64,000 nt of DNA, taken from positions 434,001 to 498,000 of the forward strand of contig NZ_JAAOJA010000001.1 in NCBI RefSeq assembly GCF_013184545.1, written 5' to 3'. The notes below the pieces were generated by a model that saw only the letters and a program-made list of their open reading frames with translations, did no database searches and was not told the DNA's origin. Below are positions 45,665 through 55,346 of this stretch, in pieces. This DNA comes from Pseudomonas tumuqii (GTDB lineage: Bacteria > Pseudomonadota > Gammaproteobacteria > Pseudomonadales > Pseudomonadaceae). Both the position numbers and the translations under genes were made by a program. How positions within the stretch are numbered: the stretch's first letter is position 1; every line of letters starts with the position of its first letter.

Positions 45665-46501
45665 ATGCGCAGCCGCTACGCTCCGCTATTGCTGGCGCTG
45701 CTCGGTTTCGCCGTGTTCTCCGCCGCCTCGCAGTGGCGCGCCCATACCCCTGCGCCTGTGGCTCCGGTGATTGAAGGCCGGGTGGTCATCGCCGCGCCGG
45801 TGTTGCTGGTGCTGTTCGGCGGCGACCGCTTTCTCGCGGCCAGCCTGGAAACCATGCGCCTGGCCGCCACCGGGTCGGGCTGGGGGCAGGCGGATACCGG
45901 CTATCTGGTCCGCGCCCAGCAGGTGGTGGCCGAGCTCAACCCCTGCCATGAAGACAACTATTACCTGGCCAGCGGCCTGCTCACCTGGGGTGGGGCGGAC
46001 CGCGAGGGCGCCGAGGTGTTGCGCCGGGCCATGCAGTGTCGCTTCTGGGATGAGTTGCCGGCGTTTTTCTATGGCTTCAATCAGGCGTTCTTCAACAAGG
46101 ATATTGCCGAGGCCAGCCGTGCGCTGGAGTTGGCGGCGCAGCGTTCTACCGCTAACTCAGCCGGTTTCCGTAAGCTGGCGGTGATGCTGCAGGCGGAAAC
46201 CTTCGCCGATGAACAGTTGGCCCTGGACTACCTGATTCAACAACGCGATGCCGCCAGCGATCCCAAGCTGCGCGGCATGCTCGACAAACGCGTCGTTCGG
46301 TTGCAAGGTCTGGTTGCCCTGCGCGAGGCGCAGCGCCGCTTCGAGGCGAAAAACGGTGCGCTGGTAAGGCTCGAACAACTGGTCGAAGCCGGGCTGTTGC
46401 CGGCCTTGCCGGACGACCCGCTCAGGCTCGGCTACGAGTTGCGCGATGGTCGCATCATCCTGAAGAAACTGGAGATCGCCGGCATGGAGGATCAGTCGTG
46501 A
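45665..46501 (+). CDS. TPR-like membrane-anchored protein within the pilA-linked ABC cluster
   Basis: 278 residues. An N-terminal hydrophobic segment (YAPLLLALLGFAVFSAA) acts as anchor or signal. A helical periplasmic-type body follows, with repeats reminiscent of TPRs (YYLASGLLTWGG, AEVLRRAMQCRFW, AFFYGFNQAFFNKD). Not recognised as a named family. One base after the permease and overlapping the ATPase start (GTGA), so it is probably an accessory subunit. It could correspond to Myxococcus PilG, which I cannot test here. Confidence 0.7.
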   Translation: MRSRYAPLLLALLGFAVFSAASQWRAHTPAPVAPVIEGRVVIAAPVLLVLFGGDRFLAASLETMRLAATGSGWGQADTGYLVRAQQVVAELNPCHEDNYYLASGLLTWGGADREGAEVLRRAMQCRFWDELPAFFYGFNQAFFNKDIAEASRALELAAQRSTANSAGFRKLAVMLQAETFADEQLALDYLIQQRDAASDPKLRGMLDKRVVRLQGLVALREAQRRFEAKNGALVRLEQLVEAGLLPALPDDPLRLGYELRDGRIILKKLEIAGMEDQS

Positions 46502-47451
46502 GTGCTGCACTGGAATTTCAGGGCGTCAGCCAGACCTTTCGCGTCAAGGGCAAGGCGGTGCAGGCGCTGCGCGATGTCAGCTTCAGCCTGGCCGAGGGCG
46601 AGGTGTTCGGCTTCGTCGGGCCCAACGGCGCCGGCAAGTCGACCACCATCAAGGTCATGCTCGACATCATCAACGACTACCAGGGCCGGGTCAGCCTGTA
46701 CGGCACCTGTGCGCGCCAGGCCGAGGCGCGCCAGGGCGTGGCCTACGTGCCGGAAGCCCCGGCGCTGTACGAGCAGTTCACCGCGATGGAAATCCTGCGC
46801 ATGGCCTTGTCCATGTACGGCATCCGCCGGACGGACGAGAAGGCCTGGTGCCTGAACTGGCTGGAGCGCTTCTCTATCGGCGCGTCCGCCAACCGGCGCA
46901 TCCGCGAGCTGTCCAAGGGCACGGTGCAGCGCGTGGCGCTGGCCCATGCCATGGTCGTGCAGCCCAGATTGCTGGTGCTCGACGAGCCGCTGTCCGGTCT
47001 CGACCCGGTCGGGCGCAAGGATGTGGTGGATATCCTCAACGAGTACAAGCAGCAGGGCGGGGCGATCTTCTTCACCTCCCATGTGCTGCACGACGTCGAA
47101 CGCATCGCCGACCGTTTCGGCTTCATCAACAAGGGCGAACTGCTGACCGTGCGCTCGCCGCGCGAACTCGCCGCCGAGCGCGCCGATTACCTGCTGGTGC
47201 GCTTCAACGCCGCACACGCCATCGCCCCCGGCGCCCGCCAATTGCGCGACGGCGAGTTCGAATGCGAACTGACCCAGGCCGCGCTGCCCGCCTTCATCGC
47301 CCAACTCAACCAGAGCGGCGGCCACCTGCTGTCGGTGAAACCGGCGGTGTCGCTCGAAAGCGTGTTCTTCAAAATCCTCGACGACGCCGCCCGGAAACCC
47401 CAGCCCGCCCCAACCCCCGCGCCATCCCCACCAAACAAAATCCCGGCCTGA
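46498..47451 (+). CDS. ABC transporter ATP-binding protein linked to pilA (PilH-like?)
   Basis: 317 residues. Walker A GPNGAGKST, a signature replaced by LSKGTVQRVALA (the usual LSGGQ reads LSKGT), Walker B LLVLDEPLSGLDP and H-loop FFTSHVLHD. GTG start with GGAGGA just upstream, overlapping the TPR-like gene. A C-terminal Pro-rich tail (PQPAPTPAPSPP) is unusual. ABC-2 type exporter ATPase. The cluster interrupts the normal pilA-nadC neighbourhood. Confidence 0.88.
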   Translation: MSAALEFQGVSQTFRVKGKAVQALRDVSFSLAEGEVFGFVGPNGAGKSTTIKVMLDIINDYQGRVSLYGTCARQAEARQGVAYVPEAPALYEQFTAMEILRMALSMYGIRRTDEKAWCLNWLERFSIGASANRRIRELSKGTVQRVALAHAMVVQPRLLVLDEPLSGLDPVGRKDVVDILNEYKQQGGAIFFTSHVLHDVERIADRFGFINKGELLTVRSPRELAAERADYLLVRFNAAHAIAPGARQLRDGEFECELTQAALPAFIAQLNQSGGHLLSVKPAVSLESVFFKILDDAARKPQPAPTPAPSPPNKIPA

Positions 47452-47472
47452 CCCTGCGCTCGCAGGGCTTTT

Positions 47473-47632
47473 GTAGGATGTGGCGGGCCGCGGTGCTTTT
47501 GTAGGATGCGGTTGAGCGCAGCGATACCCATCAACCGGTTGCCCTGCCGCCGGATTTTATTGGTTTGCCACAGATCGCTGTGATGGGTATCGCTTCGCTC
47601 AACGCCATCCTACGGGGTCCGCGTCATCCTAC
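47473..47632. repeat. REP family A cluster
   Basis: Units 47501-47532 and 47582-47613 with outer partial heads at 47473 and ~47632. The spacer again contains GGATTTTATTGGTTTGCC. Fills most of the 368-bp gap before the toxin-antitoxin genes; a TATAGT hexamer at 47781-47786 may serve those genes. Confidence 0.9.
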
Positions 47633-47819
47633 GGGTTGGTGGCCGCAGGTTTTTTTGTCGCGCGTTCAGATATAGACGATGACTGCCCATCGTGCGGCGC
47701 CGCTGCCGAGGGGAAGGCCAAAGAAAATCGACTCTGACCCTTGACCGCCGGTGGTTGATTCGCTTCATCAATTGCGGGTGTATAGTTTGGCTGGCAGACA
47801 AAAATCGTAGGTATGAATT

Positions 47820-48047
47820 ATGGCAAGCGACTCGAGAATTACCCTGGAGCCCGGTAAGCGTGGCGGCAAGCCTTGCGTTCGAGGTCTGCGCATCAGTGTT
47901 GAGGATGTACTCGGTTGGCTTGCTGGGGGGATGTCCCAAGAGGAGATTCTGGAGGATTACCCGGAGTTGAGTCGTGAAGACATTCTTGCTTGCCTGGCTT
48001 TTGCTGCCGACCGCCTGAAGCATGCGGCTTGGATCAGGGCTGCATGA
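47820..48047 (+). CDS. DUF433 antitoxin-like protein
   Basis: 75 residues. RITLEPGKRGGKPCVRGLRI is the DUF433 N-terminal signature; the rest is a winged/helical DNA-binding-like fold (VEDVLGWLAGGMSQEEILED). The stop overlaps the start of the DUF5615 gene (ATGA), the usual antitoxin-toxin arrangement. Probably an autoregulatory antitoxin. Confidence 0.88.
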   Translation: MASDSRITLEPGKRGGKPCVRGLRISVEDVLGWLAGGMSQEEILEDYPELSREDILACLAFAADRLKHAAWIRAA

Positions 48048-48376
48048 AGTTATTGCTGGATGAAAATTTGTCGCGCAGATTGCTGCCGGCGTTGCAGGCG
48101 GACTTCCCTGGCTCTTCCCAAGTTGCACTGCTGGGGCTGGAACAAGCCGATGACCGCGGCATATGGGAATACGCGAAGGTGCACGATTATGTGATCGTCA
48201 GCAAAGATGAAGACTTTCATAATCTGCAAACCGCGTGGGGTTACCCACCGAAGATCATTCTACTTGCCCTTGGTAATAGCTCTAACCAAGCGGTTCTGCA
48301 TGCGCTGACGACTTCTGCCGTGCAGCTGCGAGAGAGTCTGGCCGATGAGCGAATTGGACTGATCGAAATTGTCTGA
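48044..48376 (+). CDS. DUF5615 PIN-like toxin protein
   Basis: 110 residues. MKLLLDENLSRRLLP carries the first acidic PIN-like residue (Asp5, Glu6). VIVSKDEDFHNL carries further acidic residues of the active site. DUF5615 proteins pair with DUF433 as VapBC-like toxin-antitoxin modules; the nuclease function is by family inference. Convergent with nadC. The ATG at 48044 is used because it overlaps the antitoxin stop. Confidence 0.88.
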   Translation: MKLLLDENLSRRLLPALQADFPGSSQVALLGLEQADDRGIWEYAKVHDYVIVSKDEDFHNLQTAWGYPPKIILLALGNSSNQAVLHALTTSAVQLRESLADERIGLIEIV

Positions 48377-48461
48377 GTTGCCGTAACGGGCGCGCGCATC
48401 GACTTCGGGTTGCGGACACAGCTTGAATAGTTTTTCGGCTAATGCCCCCCTTTTTTTCTGC

Positions 48462-49310
48462 TTACAAGCTCAAGCGCATCGACAAATCCACTGCCTTCAC
48501 ATCCTTGGTCAGGGTGCCGATCGAGATGTAGTCGACGCCGGTTTCGGCGATGGCGCGCAGGGTGGTTTCGTTGACGCCGCCCGAGGCTTCCAGCTTGGCG
48601 CGGCCCTGGGTGATGGCGACCGCTTGGCGCATGTCGTCCAGCGAGAGTTCGTCGAGCATGATGATGTCGGCCCCGGCGTCGAGCGCTTGTTGCAGTTCTT
48701 CCAGGCTTTCCACTTCGACTTCCACCGGTTTGCCGGGGGCGATCTTGTGCGCGGCTTGCACGGCTTCGACGATGCCACCGCAGGCGGCGATGTGGTTTTC
48801 CTTGATCAGGAAGGCGTCGAACAGGCCGATGCGGTGGTTGTGGCAGCCGCCGCAGGTGACGGCGTATTTCTGCGCCAGGCGCAGGCCGGGCAGGGTCTTG
48901 CGGGTGTCGAGCAGTTTGACCGCGGTGCCTTGCACCAGATCGGCGTAATGCTGGCAGCGGGTGGCGACGGCGGACAGGGTCTGGAGGAAGTTCAGGGCAC
49001 TGCGCTCGCCGCTGAGCAGGGCGCGGGCCGGACCTTCGAGGTGGAACAGGGCCTGGTTGGGGCTGACGCGTTGGCCGTCGCGCACCTGCCAGTGCACGGC
49101 GACGCGCGGATCGAGCCGGCGAAACACCGCGTCGACCCAGGCGCTGCCGGCGATCACCGCGGCTTCGCGGGTGATGACGGTGGCGTGGGCCAGGCGCTCG
49201 GCGGGGATCAGTTGCGCGGTGATATCGCCGCTACCGATGTCCTCGGTCAGCGCGCGACGAACATTGGCCTCGATTTCGGCAGTCAGGTCGGCGAGGGTTA
49301 GGTTCGGCAT
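48462..49310 (-). CDS. nadC: Nicotinate-nucleotide pyrophosphorylase (carboxylating)
   Basis: 282 residues. Quinolinate phosphoribosyltransferase: conserved segments [23 protein letters not shown] and [12 protein letters not shown] line the active site. The ATG at 49310 gives the family N-terminus ([17 protein letters not shown]); the longer ORF from 49391 is not needed. NAD pathway. PAO1 has nadC next to pilA; here ~3.9 kb separates them. Confidence 0.96.
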   Translation of the reverse strand: MPNLTLADLTAEIEANVRRALTEDIGSGDITAQLIPAERLAHATVITREAAVIAGSAWVDAVFRRLDPRVAVHWQVRDGQRVSPNQALFHLEGPARALLSGERSALNFLQTLSAVATRCQHYADLVQGTAVKLLDTRKTLPGLRLAQKYAVTCGGCHNHRIGLFDAFLIKENHIAACGGIVEAVQAAHKIAPGKPVEVEVESLEELQQALDAGADIIMLDELSLDDMRQAVAITQGRAKLEASGGVNETTLRAIAETGVDYISIGTLTKDVKAVDLSMRLSL

Positions 49311-49474
49311 GGTGGGCTCCACTGTCAGGGTCGGGCGATTATAGGGATTGCCGACCGCGGCTGCAGCGAGATTGCTCATCGCGGCTCGCATGATCGGGCT
49401 GCCGGGTGCTGCCCGTCGTTACGAGGTCGCTGATTTATATCTGTGACCTGTGTCATATCTGCAGGAAAAGTCTG

Positions 49475-49502
49475 TTTGGGGCGCAGGCGGCATACCTATA
49501 AT
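49475..49502 (+). promoter_or_regulatory. Candidate sigma-70 promoter before the second DUF1631 gene
   Basis: -10 TATAAT at 49497-49502 (perfect) with a weak -35 TTTGGG at 49475-49480 and a 16-bp spacer, about 112 bases upstream of the ATG. The nadC-DUF1631 divergent gap shows no other clear signal. Confidence 0.5.
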
Positions 49503-49614
49503 CGATTTGCCTTTATGATTATTGACGCCGTAACTTTGACGTTAAGGATAACGCTCAGTTGGTTGCTGTGCAGATCGGTTGGCCCAAGAGGGGGCAGTCT
49601 GCAGGAGAGTCGCA

Positions 49615-51927
49615 ATGAAGACTGACGCGAATGTGGTGCACCTGAATCCGGTGGCCGCCGAGCAATCGCCCACTTCACCGGTAGGAAGACTGCCCGTGGC
49701 GCTCATTCACCTACGCGACAAGGCTGCGTTGCAGCTCAAGCAATCCCTGCAAATCCTCTTCGACAATGCCGACGACACGCTGTTCGAGATGGCGGATCGG
49801 GCGGCCAGCAATGGCGAGCAGAACGCCTTCTTCGAAGCCATGCGCGATCTGCGCTTGAAGCGCAAGAGTATCGAGCGCGGCTTCCTGCAAGAGGTCTTCG
49901 AGCCGTTCGCCACCCTCAATCAATACGAGATCGGCAGGTCGCCGCTGGGGTCTGTGTCGTTCGACAACCTGGCGCTGGTGCAGCACGACGAGCTGGAAGA
50001 GTCCGTGGCGCTGGACGCCATGGTGGCCAAGGTCATGAGCCGCGACGGCGTGGGCGTCCGCCACCTGACTGCGCGCCTGAATGCCCTGGTCAGCAAGAAG
50101 CTCGACGACAAGTCCAACCCGCTCGGCCCCACTGCGCTCTGCGCGGCTTTTCTCGAGGCGTGCAGCAGCTTGGGGGTGGAGATCAAGGTCAAGCTGATCA
50201 TCCTCAAGCTGTTTGAAAAGTATGTGTTGGCCGATCTCGATCAGCTCTATGCCGAGGCCAATCAGCTGCTGATTGCTGCGGGGGTGTTGCCGGAACTGAA
50301 GTCGGCGCCGGCGCGGCGTAACCCGGAGCGCTCCGGGGCGGCTGCGCGCGACCCCGCGGAACAGGCGGGCGTCGCTGCTGGCGAGCAGGACGGCGAGAGC
50401 GTGCAGGAAGTGTTCGTGGCGCTGCAGGCGCTGCTGGCCCAGGTGCGCGGCCGTGCCACGCCGCGGCGCGAGACGCCGGCCGATGCGGCGCCAATCACCA
50501 GCCGCGATCTGCTGCGCCTGCTCTCCCATATGCAGCAACATGCACCGGCGCCGGTCAGCGATGAGTTCGATCTGCGCGAGCAGCTCGAACAACTGCTCAG
50601 CCGCGCCAGCGCCAGGAGCGGCAAAGCGCGGGTAGTCGGCGAGGTCGATGAGGACGTGATCAACCTGGTGTCGATGCTGTTCGAGTTCATCCTCGATGAC
50701 CGCACCCTGCCGGATTCGCTGAAAGCGCTGATCGCGCGCCTGCAGATTCCGATGCTCAAGGTCGCGCTGCTGGACAAGACCTTCTTCAGTCGCGGCAGTC
50801 ATCCGGCCCGGCGCCTGCTCAATGAAATCGCCTCGGCGGCCCTGGGTTGGGGTGAACAGGATGACACCCAGCGCGGCAGCCTGTATCAGAAGATCGAGCA
50901 GGTGGTGCTGCGCTTGCTCAACGACTTTGTCGACGATCCGCAGATCTTTGCCGAGCTGCTGGCGGATTTTCTCGCCTTTACCGGTAACGAGCGGCGCCGC
51001 AGCGAGCTGCTGGAGCAGCGTACCCGCGACGCGGAAGAGGGCAGCGCCAAGGCCGAGTTGGCGCGGCGCCAGGTCGAGTTGGCGCTGAATGAGCGCCTGC
51101 TGGGCAAGCGCCTGCCCGAGGTGGTGGTGCGCCTGCTGCAGGAGGCGTGGAGCAAGGTGCTGATGCTCACCTGCCTCAAGCACGGCGTCGATTCGCCCGA
51201 GTGGCGGACGGCGTTGGCGACCATGGATGACCTGGTCTGGAGTGCGCAGCCCCACGAAGATCCGGAGGCGCGTCTGCATTTGCTCCGACTGGTGCCGGGG
51301 CTGCTCAAGGCGTTGCGCGAAGGCATGGCCAGCGCGGCGTTCGATCCGTTCTCCACGGGCGAATTTTTCAGTCAGCTGGAGGCGCTGCATGTGCAGGCTT
51401 TCCAGCGTTTCAAACGGGTGATGCCGGTAGCCGAAATGGATCAGGTCGAAGCGCCGGCCGTGCGCGTGAGCGACGAGCAGGCGGGTGACGCTGTGGCTGA
51501 GGCCGGTGCTGAGCTGGCCGCGCTGGAGTTGTCTCCAGCGGCAGAGCTGGATGTATCGGCGATGATCGAGGTGGTCGAGGAGATCGTACTGCTGGCCCCC
51601 GGGCAAAGCAGTGCGAGTGAGCCCGATATCTGTCTGGCCGATGACGACGAAGCCCTGCTGCGCGTGGATAGCCTGGGTGTCGGCAGCTGGGTGGAGTTTC
51701 AGGAAGACGCGGAGCACAAGCTGCGCTGCAAGCTGGCCGCGGTGATCAAGCCAACCGGCAAGTACATCTTCGTCAACCGCACCGGCATGAAGATCCTGGA
51801 AAAAACCCGCATGGGCCTGGCGCTCGAGTTCCGCCGCAATGCCATCCGCCTGCTCGACGACGCGCTGCTGTTCGATCGGGCGCTGGAGTCGGTCATCGGC
51901 AACCTGCGCAAGCTCAAGGGCGCCTGA
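49615..51927 (+). CDS. DUF1631 family protein (paralogue 2)
   Basis: 770 residues, cytosolic, helical. Shares with paralogue 1 the ILFDNADDTLFEMADRA region, the VINLVSMLFEFILDDRTLP block and the C-terminal module (GSWVEF...YIFVNRTGMK). The ATG at 49615 has SD CAGGAGAG. Position between nadC and ampD matches PAO1. Function unknown; no thymidine phosphorylase motif is visible. Confidence 0.85.
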   Translation: MKTDANVVHLNPVAAEQSPTSPVGRLPVALIHLRDKAALQLKQSLQILFDNADDTLFEMADRAASNGEQNAFFEAMRDLRLKRKSIERGFLQEVFEPFATLNQYEIGRSPLGSVSFDNLALVQHDELEESVALDAMVAKVMSRDGVGVRHLTARLNALVSKKLDDKSNPLGPTALCAAFLEACSSLGVEIKVKLIILKLFEKYVLADLDQLYAEANQLLIAAGVLPELKSAPARRNPERSGAAARDPAEQAGVAAGEQDGESVQEVFVALQALLAQVRGRATPRRETPADAAPITSRDLLRLLSHMQQHAPAPVSDEFDLREQLEQLLSRASARSGKARVVGEVDEDVINLVSMLFEFILDDRTLPDSLKALIARLQIPMLKVALLDKTFFSRGSHPARRLLNEIASAALGWGEQDDTQRGSLYQKIEQVVLRLLNDFVDDPQIFAELLADFLAFTGNERRRSELLEQRTRDAEEGSAKAELARRQVELALNERLLGKRLPEVVVRLLQEAWSKVLMLTCLKHGVDSPEWRTALATMDDLVWSAQPHEDPEARLHLLRLVPGLLKALREGMASAAFDPFSTGEFFSQLEALHVQAFQRFKRVMPVAEMDQVEAPAVRVSDEQAGDAVAEAGAELAALELSPAAELDVSAMIEVVEEIVLLAPGQSSASEPDICLADDDEALLRVDSLGVGSWVEFQEDAEHKLRCKLAAVIKPTGKYIFVNRTGMKILEKTRMGLALEFRRNAIRLLDDALLFDRALESVIGNLRKLKGA

Positions 51928-51958
51928 CGCTGTCCATGTGGCACTCGGGGCGGCCTTT

Positions 51959-52216
51959 GTAGGATGGCACGGGCGGCGATCCGTCGGGCCGCGTAGGATG
52001 AGCGCAGCGATACCCATAGGTGGCCACCCGGAGCAACGCTCACTCAGCGAGGTAGCCCGCACAAGCCCCGGCGCAATCCGGGGGCGGTTGGGCGGGGGCC
52101 GAAACTTCCCGGTTTGCCTGCCGGTCGCGATGATGGGTATCGCTGCGCTCAACCGCATCCTACGGGTTGGCGGTCTGGGCTTTTGTAGGATGGCGTTGAG
52201 CGCAGCGATACCCATC
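51959..52216. repeat. REP family A cluster with embedded GTAGCC-class repeat
   Basis: Units at about 51993-52018 (degenerate), 52132-52163 and 52185-52216, with a copy of the AATCCGGGGGCGGTTG element in between (about 52050-52112). It lies upstream of the group II intron. 52217-52392 holds the remaining ampD upstream region without a confident promoter. Confidence 0.85.
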
Positions 52217-53462
52217 AAGCGATTTATGCCTGTACCCGCTGGCAGGGCGAATATCGATGATGGGTTACGGCGCCTTTGTTCTGCTGACAGCAGGTCAATT
52301 TGCGGGCGCCTAACCGATCCTACGATCTGTCGCTGCGCTCCGAGCGGATCGCCCCTTGGCCCCGTTGCCTGCCTGCTCTAGAGTGGAGGCTCGTGTGCGA
52401 CACGCATGGTCGTGTTGTGCTTGGTTGGGAGCTTTCCCATGACACCAAAACTCCTTTGTTATCAGAGGGTTGAAGTCAGAATAAGCACAAGAGCCTGGCT
52501 TTGATAGCCTAAAAATGATCCGCTTGCGGAGGTGCGAAACTCTCCGTTTGCGGGGAAATAACGCCTCGAATTCGGCTTTTGCTGGCTAGAATTCGATCAA
52601 AAGCACTATCAAAAGAACAATCTCCGTACTGGAGATTGTTTCAAAATGTATCAAGCTCCCTGGGGATGGAAAACGCCCTCAGGGGCGCAATCCATCCTCT
52701 ACGAAGCCTGGTCATTTTGGCCCCTGCCACCGTCGCGAGACGTGGGAGACCTCTTGTCCAAGCACGGAGCGCAAGCTCCGATTCGTATTGCTCAGCTCCG
52801 CTTGTCCAGGGAGTACCGAGCCTGACATGTACCTGTCAGTTCACTAGGTCGGCATGCGTCGGGGGCCAACCCCGGGGTGTGAAGCCCGATCAACAATGTC
52901 CCCTCTCGCAAGAGAAGCATGTGCCGGCAACGGAGCGTGCGATGCATCCGAATTGCACGGAGGCAGGGGGGCTAGTGACCAAACCCGCATGGCTAACGCA
53001 TGTGAACCGTTGACAGAACCCTCGACACCACTGACGGGCCTACGGCAATTATCGGCCCCAGCCAAAATGGCAATGTAGTCGGTCGGCGCAGTATGAGTAT
53101 GCGCTGCGGTACCACCACTGCTACCGGGGGAAAGACGGAGCCTAAACGGGGAATTGATGCGATTCGGGGAACGTGGCAATCCCGACCACTCGCCTGCCCA
53201 GCAACATCGGGTAGGCAGGCAGACCGCAAGGCGAGCTGATGGGTGTGGGGAATGGGAGGATGCAAGAAGCGAATGGCCGCCTGTAATGGGCGGTATACCG
53301 GGTGAGACATTACCGGCAGGGGATAACTCTGGCTGACGTGCATCTGGTTTACGAGCGCAAAAAGAGCCGCTGATTCCAGCGATAACCAAATGACCCTATG
53401 GGCGAACTGCTGCCCATAGGGGAGTAGTCCGTCCTGAATGTCGTTCATCTCGGGAGGACTGT

Positions 53463-55195
53463 ATGAAAACGCAACCAGCAACATCGGTCGCGTCTGCGCC
53501 CTCCGGCGGAATGACGAACTGGCACGATCTCGATTGGGCCAAAGTTCAGCAATCCGTTCGGAAAACGCAGCTGAAGATTGCGCAGGCAACACGGGACAGT
53601 GACTGGCGCAGGGTTAAACGCCTGCAACGGATGCTGGCTCACTCGTTTTATGGTCGCTGCATGGCTGTAAGGCGAGTCACGGAGAATCGGGGTCGCAAGA
53701 CTCCGGGCGTAGATGGAGAAACCTGGGGTACGCCCCAAGCCAAGTTCCATGCCGTGGGACGTCTGTCGAAAAAAAGAGGCTATCGGCCCAGACCGCTACG
53801 GCGGGTATGGATACCGAAACCTGGCAAGCAGGAGAAACGCCCACTGGGTATCCCGACGATGTTGGATCGGGCCATGCAGGCGCTGTATCTGCAAGCGTTG
53901 GAGCCTGTCGTGGAAAGCGCCAGCGATCCGAAGTCCTATGGATTTCGCCCGGATCGCTCGACGGCTGACGCAATGGTAGAGCTCTTCCACCTGCTGGCGC
54001 CTGAAAGGGCTCCAGTCTGGATTCTGGAGGGCGACATCAAAGGCTTCTTCGACAACATTAACCACGGATGGCTGTGCCGAAATGTCCCGATGGACAGGGC
54101 GGTGCTGCGCAAGTGGTTGAGAGCTGGGGTTATCGACCGGCGACAACTCATGGCTACGGAAGCCGGGACGCCACAGGGCGGGATCATCTCGCCCTGTCTG
54201 GCCAACGCCACCCTCAACGGTCTGGAGACTCAGTTGAAGCGCCATCTGGCGAAGAAGCTGGGGATCAATAAGGCCGCGAAGACCAAGGTGCAATGTGTGC
54301 GTTATGCGGATGACTTTGTGATCCTGGCAGCCTCGAAAGAGCTGCTGGAGGAAGAGATCAAACCCTGGGTGGAGCAATTCCTGTCGGTACGAGGGGTTGC
54401 ACTATCCCAAGAGAAAACGCAAATCACGCACATTTACCAGGGGTTCGATTTTCTGGGGTGGAATTTCAGGAAGTACGTGCCGAAGTCACCACACAGGAAG
54501 GCCAAGCTGCTGATCAAGCCCTCGAAGAAAAACGCCTCGGCGTTCTATCGGAAGGTGAGCGAGATCATTAAAGGCAGCGGGGCTTTGACGCAGGAAGCGT
54601 TGGTCGGCCATCTGAATCCGGTACTGAAGGGGTGGCGCAATACCATTCCCCAGTCGTGGCAAAGAAGACCTTCAGCAAGCTGGATAATCTGATTTTCTGG
54701 CGAATCTGGAGGTGGGCGAAGCGCAGGCATCCGAAGAAGTCGGCTGAATGGATCAGGAATAAATACTTCCGATCCATAGGTAGGCAGAACTGGGTGTTTG
54801 CGTACCCCTACAAGAATGGCAAGGGAGAAAGGCAGTATCGCCAGTTGTACAAACTGGCGGGAACCGCAATCGTGCGCCACAAACGTCTGCCGGGGGATTA
54901 CACCCCCTATGACGCAGAGCACGAACTGAAGTGGGAGGCGTTGAGAGTCCAGCGGATGCAGCACAAGCTGCGTTATCGAGGGCAAATCCTCAGCCTCTTC
55001 CGTAGACAGCGGGGTCTTTGTGCCCTGTGCGGGCAAGCGGTAAGCAAGGGAACTGGCTGGCACGACCATCACGTCATCAGACGTGTAGACGGTGGGCCGG
55101 ATACCTTATGCAACCGTGTGCTGCTCCATCCCAACTGTCATGCGTTGGTGCATAGCCAGCGACAAGAGGTAACTCTACAGTTCAACGGTCTATAG
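53463..55195 (+). pseudogene. ltrA: Intron-encoded reverse transcriptase/maturase-HNH endonuclease, frameshifted
   Basis: The first frame (53463-54692) carries RT domains 0-7 with the catalytic YADD (CVRYADDFVIL) and the start of the maturase X domain. It then runs out of frame after LKGWRN. The continuation is in another frame (to 55195): YHSPVVAKKTFSKLDNLIFW, WRWAKRRHPKKS, then an HNH endonuclease (CALCG...WHDHHVIRR...NCHALVH). The join reads CGCAATACC where CGCAATTACC would keep the frame, so a single T appears lost near 54641. As read, the protein is split and mobility is probably lost unless the deletion is a sequencing error. Confidence 0.88.
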
Positions 55196-55258
55196 CCGTA
55201 GAATCACACGCAACACTCCGTGCGTTGCCGGCCAAGCTACTTGGTTTAACGTAAGCTT

Positions 55259-55293
55259 GAGCCGTGTGCGATGAAAATCGCACGCACGGTTCT
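55259..55293 (+). ncRNA. Group II intron domain V (catalytic hairpin)
   Basis: A 35-nt hairpin: GAGCCGTGTGCGAT, GAAA-type tetraloop, ATCGCACGCACGGTTCT. The AGC triad is at 55260-55262. This is the most conserved part of a group II intron and looks intact, so self-splicing may persist with a helper protein. Confidence 0.9.
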
Positions 55294-55346
55294 AAGGGGG
55301 GGATGGGCCAGTAATGGCCTATCTCTACCCGACTCAAGGAGCCTTT

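Larger units (their letters stand above)
52393..55333 (+). mobile_element. Group II intron with RT-HNH open reading frame, inserted 13 bp upstream of ampD
   Basis: 5' end GTGTG (52393), the GUGYG consensus, followed by a CGAC/GTCG stem as in domain I. Domain V at 55259-55293 begins GAGCCGTGTGCG with the AGC catalytic triad and a GAAA loop. Domain VI and a 3' end CTACCCGAC run to 55333. The open reading frame lies in domain IV. The six bases before the intron (AGGCTC) are complementary to GAGCCT at 52491-52496, a possible IBS1/EBS1 pair. Total ~2.94 kb. The 3' exon restores AAGGAG plus the ampD ATG. Boundaries are inferred by eye. Confidence 0.88.

Noticed and set aside
53463..55195. Reverse transcriptase as a retron, DGR or defence RT
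   Set aside because: Maturase and HNH segments plus a nearby domain V and GUGYG 5' end identify a group II intron. No msr/msd, template repeat or effector gene is present.
55314..55346. Upstream ATG for ampD
   Set aside because: It lies within the intron 3' end; the family start and the SD fit 55347.
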